Shown piece after piece: positions 8,987 through 16,442 of a stretch of DNA of 64,000 nt. The position numbers and the translations under genes were made by a program. Below the pieces are notes generated by a model. It did not search any database, was not told the DNA's origin, and saw only the letters and a program-made list of their open reading frames with translations. Numbering within the stretch: the stretch's first letter is position 1; every line of letters starts with the position of its first letter. The DNA is from Planctomycetaceae bacterium. GTDB taxonomy: Bacteria; Planctomycetota; Planctomycetia; Planctomycetales; Planctomycetaceae. Where the stretch lies: NCBI GenBank assembly GCA_041398785.1, contig JAWKUA010000006.1:248001-312000 (forward strand), in the 5' to 3' direction.

Positions 8987-9730
8987 ATGTCCCAACAAAC
9001 ACTTGATTTTCCGGCGACAGCAAATTCGTCCCCGACTGCGGATTCCGGTCACACAGGCTGGGCTGAGTCCGGTGAATTTGACGATTTTAGCTACGTCCCG
9101 GTATCTCCCTGGGGCCCGATCACTCTGGTACTGGGGATTGGCAGTCTGACCGGGTTCTTTGGGATCTTTGGGCTGGGACTGGCTGTCATCGGGATCGTGA
9201 TCGGGATCGCCGCCTGGGCGCGGATCCGCGCATCGGCGGAAACTGTCAAGGGAATGAAGTTCGTTGCTGTGGGTTTGGTTCTGTCTGTGCTGAGTCTGAC
9301 GCTGGGTTCGGCCAAAATGGCCCATGCGTATTCGACGGAGGTTCCCGAGGGTCACCAGCGCGTGAATTTTCCTCGCGACATCTCTGACAAACAGTTCGTG
9401 TATTACGGCAGCCAGCGACGACTGCATCCCGAAGTCGCACCGCTGGTCGGCGAAAAGATCTTCATCAAGGGGTTCATGTATCAGACTCAAAAGGACGACG
9501 GGCTGACGGAATTCGTATTTCTGAAGGATAATGGCGAATGCTGTTTCGGCGGACAGCCAAAGCCGTTTGATATGATGCTGGTCAGGATGGGCGAAGGCGA
9601 AACGACACGCGCGTATTCGGGAATTGTCGCGGTAGCCGGTGTTCTGGAAGCCGACGTCGCGGCCGGCGAAGGAAAGCCGGTCTATACGATCGACGCGACA
9701 CTGGTTGAGGAAGCACGGACACGATTTTGA
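8987..9730 (+). CDS. Membrane protein with DUF4190-like helices and DNGxCCF domain
   Basis: A 247-residue protein with no assigned function. Residues 40-105 hold three hydrophobic helices with the Gly-rich DUF4190-like pattern (GIGSLTGFFGIFGLGL). The remaining part (about 110-247) should be outside the cytoplasm and carries FIKGFMYQT, then DNGECCF with adjacent C185 and C186, and a PKPFD motif. The same block (GFMYPT, DNGICCF, PKIYD) occurs in the lipoprotein encoded next, so the two are paralogous in this domain, which looks distantly like DUF3299. The ATG at 8987 is chosen over the upstream in-frame ATG at 8894 because residues encoded before it are not membrane- or domain-like. The domain boundary is reliable; the biochemical role is open. 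Confidence 0.75.
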   Translation: MSQQTLDFPATANSSPTADSGHTGWAESGEFDDFSYVPVSPWGPITLVLGIGSLTGFFGIFGLGLAVIGIVIGIAAWARIRASAETVKGMKFVAVGLVLSVLSLTLGSAKMAHAYSTEVPEGHQRVNFPRDISDKQFVYYGSQRRLHPEVAPLVGEKIFIKGFMYQTQKDDGLTEFVFLKDNGECCFGGQPKPFDMMLVRMGEGETTRAYSGIVAVAGVLEADVAAGEGKPVYTIDATLVEEARTRF

Positions 9731-9931
9731 TCGCTGCCCGCGTCTCCTGATTCCGGTAGTGAACACATCCTGAGTGACGATTATTCGTTGTGTCGCTTGC
9801 CTGCCGCTGCAGACTGACCATCATGGAACGACTCAGCCTGCGGAATCCGTCTGACGCGTCCGCAGGTATCGAAGACGAGCGTCAGTGACGACACCGCGGA
9901 TTCTGACCGCAGTCCGAAGAGGAGCACGTTC

Positions 9932-10858
9932 GTGAGGACGCGGAACACAACGCTCGCACTGCCAGCAACGGCACCGGCTCTGGTGTTCGGGGCTCTGATG
10001 TTCGGGGTCATGCTTGTCGCGGGATGCCAGGACAGCGGTGCTGACCGCTTCGTGCAGTATTCGGAAACTGCTCCCGAGGTGCCGGCTGCCGCGTCAGACG
10101 AAGGACCGGACGTCGACGCAACCGATCATGTTCCGGAAGGCTCACCAGCAACGGCTGCGGAACCATCGGTCACGGTCACGACACTACCCGAGGAAACCGA
10201 AAGGCCGGTCGCGGCCGTCACCGAACTTGTAGATGAGCCCGAACAGACGGATTCAGACGTCCCAGGGAAAAACGGGACACCGGCGTCTTCCGTTTCTGAC
10301 CGATCCGATGCGATGGAGGAAATCGCCCGACAGAGAGCCGCCGTGCTGGCTGCCTACGCCAAAGCAACCGCGCCGGCAGGTGCGGAACCTGTAGACATCC
10401 AGGCGGTTTCGGAACCTCGTGAAATGAAGCTGCTGATCCCGGAAAAGCACTTTCGCACGGAGGGTGATGCGGGGGCTTTGCGATTGTCCTACGACGATAT
10501 CGACCTGCTGAAAGTCCTGAATATGGAACCGGTGCCGGTCGACGCCGCGGAACACTTCCCCGAATGGCTGAACGATCTGGACGGTACGCCCGTGCGAATT
10601 CGCGGATTCATGTATCCGACATACCAGGCCACGGGATTGACGGCATTCACCATGGCGCGCGACAATGGCATCTGCTGCTTTGTTCGCAAGCCCAAGATTT
10701 ATGACATCATTGGTATTCGTCTGGCAGAAGGTGAAGAAACCGACTACATCGAAGGCAAGCCGTTCGACGTGGAAGGCGTTTTTCGCATTGTTCCGGAAGC
10801 CGATGAGACGGCACTGTATCGACTGTATTGCATTGAAGACGGCCGGATTCTGCAGTAG
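9932..10858 (+). CDS. Putative lipoprotein with DNGxCCF domain
   Basis: A 308-residue exported protein. A hydrophobic signal (about 11-30) ends in the lipobox VAGC, with lipidated Cys32. A low-complexity Ala/Glu/Thr/Pro linker follows (about 40-150), typical of a tether. The C-terminal globular part (about 160-308) contains RGFMYPT, DNGICCF (C248, C249) and PKIYD, matching the preceding gene's outer domain. The start is GTG at 9932, supported by a strong purine-rich site (GAGGAG at 9919-9924). It lies 201 bases after the paralog and 43 bases before the next exported protein. The vicinal cysteines suggest metal binding or redox chemistry, which is inference only. Confidence 0.75.
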   Translation: MRTRNTTLALPATAPALVFGALMFGVMLVAGCQDSGADRFVQYSETAPEVPAAASDEGPDVDATDHVPEGSPATAAEPSVTVTTLPEETERPVAAVTELVDEPEQTDSDVPGKNGTPASSVSDRSDAMEEIARQRAAVLAAYAKATAPAGAEPVDIQAVSEPREMKLLIPEKHFRTEGDAGALRLSYDDIDLLKVLNMEPVPVDAAEHFPEWLNDLDGTPVRIRGFMYPTYQATGLTAFTMARDNGICCFVRKPKIYDIIGIRLAEGEETDYIEGKPFDVEGVFRIVPEADETALYRLYCIEDGRILQ

Positions 10859-10901
10859 CCGGCACTGCCCGGTTCGTCAGGCGATCAGCGGGAGACCTAC
10901 C

Positions 10902-12101
10902 ATGAAAACCAGAATCATTGTCGCTTTCAGTCTGACGCTGGCCGTGCTGTGCAACATGCCGGTCGGTGTTCCGTGCCCGTTCTGCGATGCACCGTCGCTG
11001 ACAATGGCCGAACAGATCGACCAGTCCGGGCATCTGCTGCTGGCAAAGTGGCTGGGGGGTGAAAAGCCGACAAACGAATCCGCCGGGACTGCAAAATTCG
11101 AGGTCATCAAGGTCGGAAAGTCTCGCGATGATGCGTTCAAGACCGGCGATGTGATCGAACTGCCGCAATACCTGGCCGGCGCGAATGAGAAACTGTACGC
11201 GCTGATGGGTCCGGGAACGGACTTCGTTGACTGGCATTCTCCCTGCGAGGTCACTCCTTCGTCATGGGAATACCTTGCGAACATGCCGGCTCCGGTCGCC
11301 GCTCCGGAAATGCAGTCGGATCGACTGGCCTACTTCCTGGCCTATCTGGAACACCCGGAGTTGCTGGTGTCGAACGACGCCTACGCCGAATTCGCTTCCG
11401 CTCCGTATGACGTCATCAAGCCGCTGAGCCCGCGAATGCCTCGCGAAAAACTGCGTGAGTGGGTGACCAGCCCGGACACCGCCGTCACGCGGCTGGGGCT
11501 CTACGGCCTGCTGCTCGGCCTGTGTGGTAACGACGGCGATGCGACAGCGATGGAACATAAAATCCTGCTGCCCGATTCGGACTTTCGCCTGGGCATTGAA
11601 GGTGTCATGTCGGGATATCTGATCATTCGCGGCGAAGACGGCCTGAAAGTGCTGGAAGACTCCAAAATGAAGGCCACAACCTTCACGAACAAAGACGGCG
11701 AAGATGCCAAACTGCCATTCAGCGAAACCTACGCGGCAATGCAGACACTGCGGTTCATGTGGACGTACGAACCGGACAGAGTCCCGAAAGAACGGCTGAA
11801 GGAATCCATGCGTAACCTGCTGGAGCGACCCGAACTGGCCGACCTGGTCATCGCCGATCTGGCTCGCTGGAAGGACTGGGGCGTCCAGGAACGTCTGATG
11901 GCGATGTATTCGGACGAAGAGTTCGATATCCCGTCGATCAAGCGGGCCATCGTGCGATATCTCTTCTACTGCAGCGAAGACGTCGAAAAAGGTGCGGAGA
12001 CCAAACCCGAATACGCGGTAACAGCAGCGACCTACCTGGCGGAACTGGAAGCCCTCGATCCGAAAATCGTGCGCGACGCGAAGCGGTTTCTGATTCGCTG
12101 A
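10902..12101 (+). CDS. Exported CPFC-motif protein with helical repeat-like C terminus
   Basis: A 399-residue predicted secreted or periplasmic protein of unknown function. A signal sequence (residues 1-20) is followed directly by CPFCDAP (C25 and C28), a thioredoxin-like CxxC spacing but without a recognisable thioredoxin fold around it. Residues 35-130 look like a small beta domain (KFEVIKVGKS, GDVIELPQYL). The rest (about 140-399) is mostly helical with acidic and basic alternation and could be HEAT-like. The start at 10902 is preferred over an open frame beginning inside the upstream gene, because it follows GGAGA and begins a clear signal peptide. The short gap after the lipoprotein gene suggests one transcript. 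Confidence 0.7.
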   Translation: MKTRIIVAFSLTLAVLCNMPVGVPCPFCDAPSLTMAEQIDQSGHLLLAKWLGGEKPTNESAGTAKFEVIKVGKSRDDAFKTGDVIELPQYLAGANEKLYALMGPGTDFVDWHSPCEVTPSSWEYLANMPAPVAAPEMQSDRLAYFLAYLEHPELLVSNDAYAEFASAPYDVIKPLSPRMPREKLREWVTSPDTAVTRLGLYGLLLGLCGNDGDATAMEHKILLPDSDFRLGIEGVMSGYLIIRGEDGLKVLEDSKMKATTFTNKDGEDAKLPFSETYAAMQTLRFMWTYEPDRVPKERLKESMRNLLERPELADLVIADLARWKDWGVQERLMAMYSDEEFDIPSIKRAIVRYLFYCSEDVEKGAETKPEYAVTAATYLAELEALDPKIVRDAKRFLIR

Positions 12102-12161
12102 TTTCAGAATTGCTGTTACCGCATTTTCACGTCGCACCGCAAGAGCGTTGCCGGGGACAGC

Positions 12162-13154
12162 TCAGGCAAAGTCGAAGCGGGCCTGGTCTTCAGAAGCGCT
12201 GCCCGGCCGCTTCGCCTGAAATCGGATGGCATAGACCGCGAACACTCGCGGCCCCATTTGCCACTGCCAGGGATCGAACACCTGCGCCGTGTCCGCTCCG
12301 TGCGGAAGCCGCTCCAGCATGTTCAGTTCGCTAAGCACGACCGCCGGATTGACTCCGGTGAAGAAATTCCGGTCATTGACAAGCTCCCTGATCAGCGGCC
12401 CGAGTTGCGCGTCCTGCGTGCGGGCCAACTGAGGAGCCGTATCCGACGACACGATGTCCGTGACCAGAATCGCGATCCCTCCCGGCCGCAGTAGGTTCAG
12501 CATCCGTCGCAGGTGTCCGACACGAATCGCTTTGACTGCCGCCGCAAACAACGGATGTTGCTCACCGATGATCTCGGTAAGTGAGCCGATCAGCTGTGTC
12601 AGAACGCAAAGCGACGCTGCGGCATCGCATGATCGTGGCGGGATGCCAGCCCTGATTTCGTCCGAAGACAACCGCTGCAGCAACCCGGCGACCTCTTCGG
12701 TGCTGCCACCAGTCGTCCGAAAATCCTCCGCGGTCAAGGACATCAGCGGTGCCGCGATGTCAACCGGAGCGTGCTGAATCACCGACGCACAGTCGCCGGA
12801 TTCGCGACGCGCTGCGTCCGAAATCGCCGCGGCATCGATGTCAATCAAATGCACGCCGCGAAACAACTCCGCCAGTCGCGGCAGGTCCACGTCCAGACAG
12901 TTTCCGGCTCCCAGCAGCGCAATTCGTTCACAGGCGGAATCATTCGGCACGGCCAGTTCTGAAGCCGTTGCTTCGATCAGCCGCATGACATTTCCTCGAT
13001 GCGTGGCGTAGGACGTGCCGTCATTCTTCGTGACGGCATTTCGCTGACACTGAATCTGCACCAGATGCGATTGCACTTGTGTTCTCTCTTCAATGGAGGC
13101 TCGACACTCGCGGATAACTCGGTTGTCGCTCATTCGGTGATGCCTAGAATACAT
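12162..13154 (-). CDS. Putative SAM-dependent methyltransferase-like protein
   Basis: A 330-residue protein I do not recognise as a named family. Its strongest landmark is a Rossmann-type SAM-binding signature, LLGAGNCLDVDL (near residue 85), followed by VHLIDIDAAA, where the acidic residue would bind the ribose. A later 'GGIAILVTDIVSSD' strand resembles motif III/IV of class I methyltransferases. No membrane segment or signal is visible, so it is probably cytoplasmic. The start may be 13154 or the internal ATG at 13133; both leave only 50-71 bases to the divergent superoxide dismutase start, so the promoters must overlap. It converges on the CPFC gene, 60 bases apart. The substrate is unknown. 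Confidence 0.6.
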   Translation of the reverse strand: MYSRHHRMSDNRVIRECRASIEERTQVQSHLVQIQCQRNAVTKNDGTSYATHRGNVMRLIEATASELAVPNDSACERIALLGAGNCLDVDLPRLAELFRGVHLIDIDAAAISDAARRESGDCASVIQHAPVDIAAPLMSLTAEDFRTTGGSTEEVAGLLQRLSSDEIRAGIPPRSCDAAASLCVLTQLIGSLTEIIGEQHPLFAAAVKAIRVGHLRRMLNLLRPGGIAILVTDIVSSDTAPQLARTQDAQLGPLIRELVNDRNFFTGVNPAVVLSELNMLERLPHGADTAQVFDPWQWQMGPRVFAVYAIRFQAKRPGSASEDQARFDFA

Positions 13155-13204
13155 GGATCAGCCTCACACGAAACGTCACACCCCTTAAACAGGAAATCCG
13201 GATC

Positions 13205-13816
13205 ATGGCCTACACGCTTCCCGACCTGCCCTACGCCAAGGACGCGCTGGAACCTCACATCGATGCAAAGACGATGGAAATCCACCACGGCAAGCATCAT
13301 CAGGCTTACATCAACAACGTCAACGCAGCTCTGGAAGGGACCGCTCTGGCGGATCAGCCAATCGACGACCTGATGCGGAATCTTTCCAGCGTCCCCGCCG
13401 ACAAGCAGGCCGCCGTGCGAAACAACGGCGGCGGTCACGCCAATCACTCACTGTTCTGGACGGTCATGTCGCCCAATGGCGGTGGTGCTCCGACCGGTGC
13501 TCTGGGTGACGCCATCAACGCGAAGTTCGGCAGCTTTGATGCGTTCAGGGAACAATTCGCGAAGGCCGGTGCCACGCGGTTCGGCAGCGGCTGGGCCTGG
13601 CTGTCGGTTGACGGCGGCGGCGAACTGGTTGTGGAAAGCACTCCGAACCAGGACACGCCGCTTTCCGAAGGGCGCACTCCGATTCTGGGTCTGGACGTCT
13701 GGGAACACGCGTATTACCTGCACTACCAAAACCGCCGGCCTGATTACATTTCCGCGTTCTGGAACGTCGTCAACTGGGACGAAGTCAGCAAACGCTACGC
13801 AGCCGCGAAGGGATAA
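13205..13816 (+). CDS. Superoxide dismutase, Fe/Mn family
   Basis: A 203-residue cytoplasmic Fe/Mn superoxide dismutase, converting superoxide to peroxide and oxygen. The N-terminal helical hairpin has MEIHHGKHHQAYINN with ligand H27; the second ligand lies in NHSLFW; the C-terminal ligands are in LDVWEHAYYLHYQNRR. The GSGWAWL segment is typical. Length matches the family. The metal (Fe or Mn) cannot be decided safely from these motifs. A purine-rich AGGAAA stretch precedes the ATG, and a strong intrinsic terminator follows at 13883. It is divergently transcribed from the methyltransferase-like gene. Confidence 0.95.
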   Translation: MAYTLPDLPYAKDALEPHIDAKTMEIHHGKHHQAYINNVNAALEGTALADQPIDDLMRNLSSVPADKQAAVRNNGGGHANHSLFWTVMSPNGGGAPTGALGDAINAKFGSFDAFREQFAKAGATRFGSGWAWLSVDGGGELVVESTPNQDTPLSEGRTPILGLDVWEHAYYLHYQNRRPDYISAFWNVVNWDEVSKRYAAAKG

Positions 13817-13882
13817 TCCCGATATCACAAGATCGATCCGGAAAACGTCTGTCCCCTGGATTGATCGACTATGAATTCCGAG

Positions 13883-13914
13883 AGCCCGGCAGCAGTCGCG
13901 CTGCCGGGCTTTTC
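13883..13914 (+). terminator. Intrinsic terminator after superoxide dismutase
   Basis: A perfect 10-base inverted repeat (AGCCCGGCAG at 13883-13892, CTGCCGGGCT at 13901-13910) with an 8-base loop, followed by TTTC. It lies 67 bases after the superoxide dismutase stop. Confidence 0.85.
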
Positions 13915-13962
13915 GCTGCGCGAGCTGTGACGGCTGCCGTGTGACATTTCGCCGTACGTCAT

Positions 13963-14324
13963 TCAAGGGCGGCGCAGCCGGGATTCGCTGGTCGCAAGCC
14001 AGACTGCGGGATTCGGGCCGATTCTCAGCAGCAGAATCGTTGCCAGGCCACATCCGAATCCGAATTTCAGCGGCGGCCAGACACCTGGCAGCAACAGAAT
14101 TCCCAGTGTGAGCATCAACGGCCAGATCAACGAAAACACAGCGTTGTCTTGCCGACTCCGTTGATGCCGGTCAGAACGGCGATCTCACCTCGCTGGACGC
14201 TGAACGACAGATCTTTCAGGATCCATCGAACTCCGTGCGCCTGCCACAGGTTTCGAACTTCGATTGCGGGGGTATGTATCACGAGAACTGCTCCCGGTGC
14301 CGGCGGAATGGAGATTTCGCACAC
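13963..14324 (-). pseudogene. Remnant of an ABC transporter: truncated ATPase joined to a membrane-protein tail
   Basis: From 14324 to 14127 the minus strand encodes 65 residues that read as the start of an ABC ATPase: AIEVRNLWQAHGV, then LKDLSFSVQRGEIAVLTG and the Walker A motif GINGVGKTT, stopping four residues later. No Q-loop, signature or Walker B follows. In another frame 14115-13963 (ATG at 14113-14115) continues as about 50 residues, including hydrophobic stretches LTLGILLLPG and GCGLATILLLRIG, and ends in a stop. The simplest reading is an internal deletion joining the 5' end of an ATPase gene (perhaps CcmA-like) to the 3' end of a membrane-protein gene. The break lies within about 20 bases of 14140. 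Neither part is likely functional. Which transporter it was is uncertain. Confidence 0.65.
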
Positions 14325-14385
14325 TCAACGATCTGCAGAACGAACCGTTCCGAACTTTGGATCACGGCTTTCCTGCGGTTCTCCG

Positions 14386-15420
14386 ATGGAACCGGTCGAC
14401 CGTTTTCTCCGGGACATCCTGACAACACTCATGCCCGCGAACCTGACGCCGCAATACCACAGGGCTGAACGAGAACTCCGTCAGGCACAGACGGCTGTCG
14501 AACAGTTGCAGTGTCTTCAGCGAATGCTGCAGCTGCTTCCCAAACACAAGGGAACCGACAAACTGCACGCGGAGCTGAAGGCTCGCATCAGTGACACGCG
14601 GCGCGCCGTCGAAGTGGAGGCGAACGCGGCCAGGTCGCGCACGGAGTTGCGAATTCCCCGACAGGGAGCCGGCAGAATCGTCATTGTGGGAGCACCGAAT
14701 TGCGGGAAGAGTCGTCTTGTGAAGGAACTGACCGGTGCGGACCCCGAGGTTGCCGATTTCCCCTTCACGACTCGCACACCGATGCCGGCGATGATGGATG
14801 TCGACGGCGTTCAGGTACAGCTCGTCGATACACCGCCGATTGTGCCCGGTCAGCTGAGTCCGCCGATGCTGAACCTGGTGCGAACCTCCGACGCGGCTGC
14901 ATTGCTGTTCGATGGTTCGTCCGACGACGCTGTGAGCCAGACGGTCGATGTCGTACAGCAACTGCGGAATCGCAAGACATGCATGTCACGGCATGGCGGA
15001 TTCAACCAGCATGGCGTCGGCGACGTGGCCGTGCCGACGCTGCTTGTGGTGACTCATGCGAACGCCCCGGACGCGGGACTGCGGCTTGAACTGCTGCGCG
15101 AATGCCGCGAGTTGGACCTGCCGGACATTTCCGTCGACTTTGAAAATCCGTCGGCGGGACAGCCGTTGAAGTCAGAGTTGTTCGCGCTGCTGGGGCTGAT
15201 TCGCGTTTTTACGAAACGGCCTGGTGAACAACCCGAACGGAATGATCCGCTGACCATCCCGGATGGCGGTACCGTCGAAGATCTGGCACTGCGGATTCAT
15301 GAAGATCTGGCCGCCGGCGTTCGGTTCGCCAAAGTCTGGGGACTGTCCGGCCATGACGGTCAGGTCGTCGGCCGTGAATACGTGCTTAGCGACGGAGATG
15401 TGGTTGAGCTACACTCGTAG
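14386..15420 (+). CDS. DRG/OBG-like GTPase with TGS domain
   Basis: A 344-residue cytoplasmic P-loop protein of the OBG/DRG group. Residues 15-90 form a charged coiled-coil-like helical region. The G domain starts near 97 with G1 GAPNCGKS (102-109), the switch I sequence FPFTT (125-129) and G3 DTPP (148-151, usually DTPG). The expected G4 NKxD is replaced by THAN in LLVVTHAN, so guanine specificity is doubtful. A C-terminal TGS-like domain (about 283-344) ends DGDVVELHS. OBG/DRG proteins act around ribosomes and stress responses. The ATG at 14386 is preferred; 14431 is also possible. The open frame further upstream runs over the ABC remnant and is not used. The rhomboid gene follows after 43 bases. 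Confidence 0.78.
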   Translation: MEPVDRFLRDILTTLMPANLTPQYHRAERELRQAQTAVEQLQCLQRMLQLLPKHKGTDKLHAELKARISDTRRAVEVEANAARSRTELRIPRQGAGRIVIVGAPNCGKSRLVKELTGADPEVADFPFTTRTPMPAMMDVDGVQVQLVDTPPIVPGQLSPPMLNLVRTSDAAALLFDGSSDDAVSQTVDVVQQLRNRKTCMSRHGGFNQHGVGDVAVPTLLVVTHANAPDAGLRLELLRECRELDLPDISVDFENPSAGQPLKSELFALLGLIRVFTKRPGEQPERNDPLTIPDGGTVEDLALRIHEDLAAGVRFAKVWGLSGHDGQVVGREYVLSDGDVVELHS

Positions 15421-15463
15421 CACCGATTCACTCACCGAAGTCCGCAATTCAAAGTCGAGGTTC

Positions 15464-16432
15464 ATGCGGGAACTGACTTCCTTTTCCAACAAAGTTCACG
15501 CTGAGCGGCTTGCCGGATTCCTGGCCACGAAGTCGATCCACACGCGGCTGGATGACGAAGATGACCAGTGGGTCCTGTGGATTGTCAATGACGACGACCG
15601 GACCGCTGCGGAAGCCGAATTGTCGGCGTTTCTCGGCAACCCTGACGATCCCCGATACGTCGAAGCCGCCGGCAAGAACCGCGAGCTCGAACGCGAAGCC
15701 GTTCAGAAGCGCCGTCGGATCAGACGGCGCGAAATCGACCTGACCAGGCGCTGGAGCGGCTCGTGGTGGCACGCCTATCCGGCCACGTACATTCTGATCG
15801 GAATCTGCGTGGCCGTCGCAGTCGTGTGTACTGATTTTCGCCAGCAGCAATTCGGCGGATTCGGGCCGGCACTGTGCAACAATGAAGATTCAACGCTGCT
15901 GGAAGCGCTCTACGTCACGTCGTCGACTTCATTTGTCGGGCCGGACGGAAGGGCCTATATCGGCTATCCGCGACATGTTTATCACGATGTGCTGAAGGGA
16001 GAATTCTGGCGGCCGATCACACCAATCTTCCTGCACTTCGGAGTCCTGCACCTGTTGTTCAACATGATGTGGCTCCGCAGCCTCGGCAGCTGTGTGGAAT
16101 TCGTTCGCGGCACCAGGCGGTTCTTGACGCTGGTGGTCACCATCGCTGTGATATCGAATGTTGCTCAGTTCTATGTGTCAGGTCCGCATTTTGGCGGCAT
16201 GTCCGGTGTCGTATTCGGGTTGATCGGTTATGTCTGGATGAAAGGTCGAGTCCAGCCGGAACTCGGACTGGGGCTCAGTCACCAGACGATCGTCTACGCG
16301 TTCCTTTGGCTCTTCCTTTGCATGAGCGGCAGCTTCGGACCAATTGCCAACACTGCACACGTGGGTGGTCTGATCGTCGGAGTGCTGATCGGTGCACGGA
16401 AGGCGATCTGGCGCAGGATCCGCGGACGATAA
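15464..16432 (+). CDS. GlpG-like rhomboid intramembrane serine protease
   Basis: A 322-residue inner-membrane protease of the rhomboid family. Residues 1-70 resemble the cytosolic NRho domain of GlpG (LTSFSNKVHAERLAGFL ... FLGNPDDPRY). A basic linker and about six membrane helices follow. Catalytic features are complete: HLLFN (H196, N200) for the oxyanion site, GMSG with nucleophile S247, and NTAHVGG with H299. The enzyme cleaves membrane proteins inside the bilayer. The start at 15464 is chosen because it begins exactly at the NRho-like domain. The carbamoyltransferase ATG lies 10 bases after its stop, suggesting cotranscription with the GTPase upstream and the carbamoyltransferase module downstream. 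Confidence 0.9.
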   Translation: MRELTSFSNKVHAERLAGFLATKSIHTRLDDEDDQWVLWIVNDDDRTAAEAELSAFLGNPDDPRYVEAAGKNRELEREAVQKRRRIRRREIDLTRRWSGSWWHAYPATYILIGICVAVAVVCTDFRQQQFGGFGPALCNNEDSTLLEALYVTSSTSFVGPDGRAYIGYPRHVYHDVLKGEFWRPITPIFLHFGVLHLLFNMMWLRSLGSCVEFVRGTRRFLTLVVTIAVISNVAQFYVSGPHFGGMSGVVFGLIGYVWMKGRVQPELGLGLSHQTIVYAFLWLFLCMSGSFGPIANTAHVGGLIVGVLIGARKAIWRRIRGR

Positions 16433-16442
16433 GCCGGCACGC

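Noticed and set aside
9731..9931. Possible small gene between the two DNGxCCF proteins
   Set aside because: Frames are short and motif-free; the interval is more likely a leader or promoter for the lipoprotein gene.
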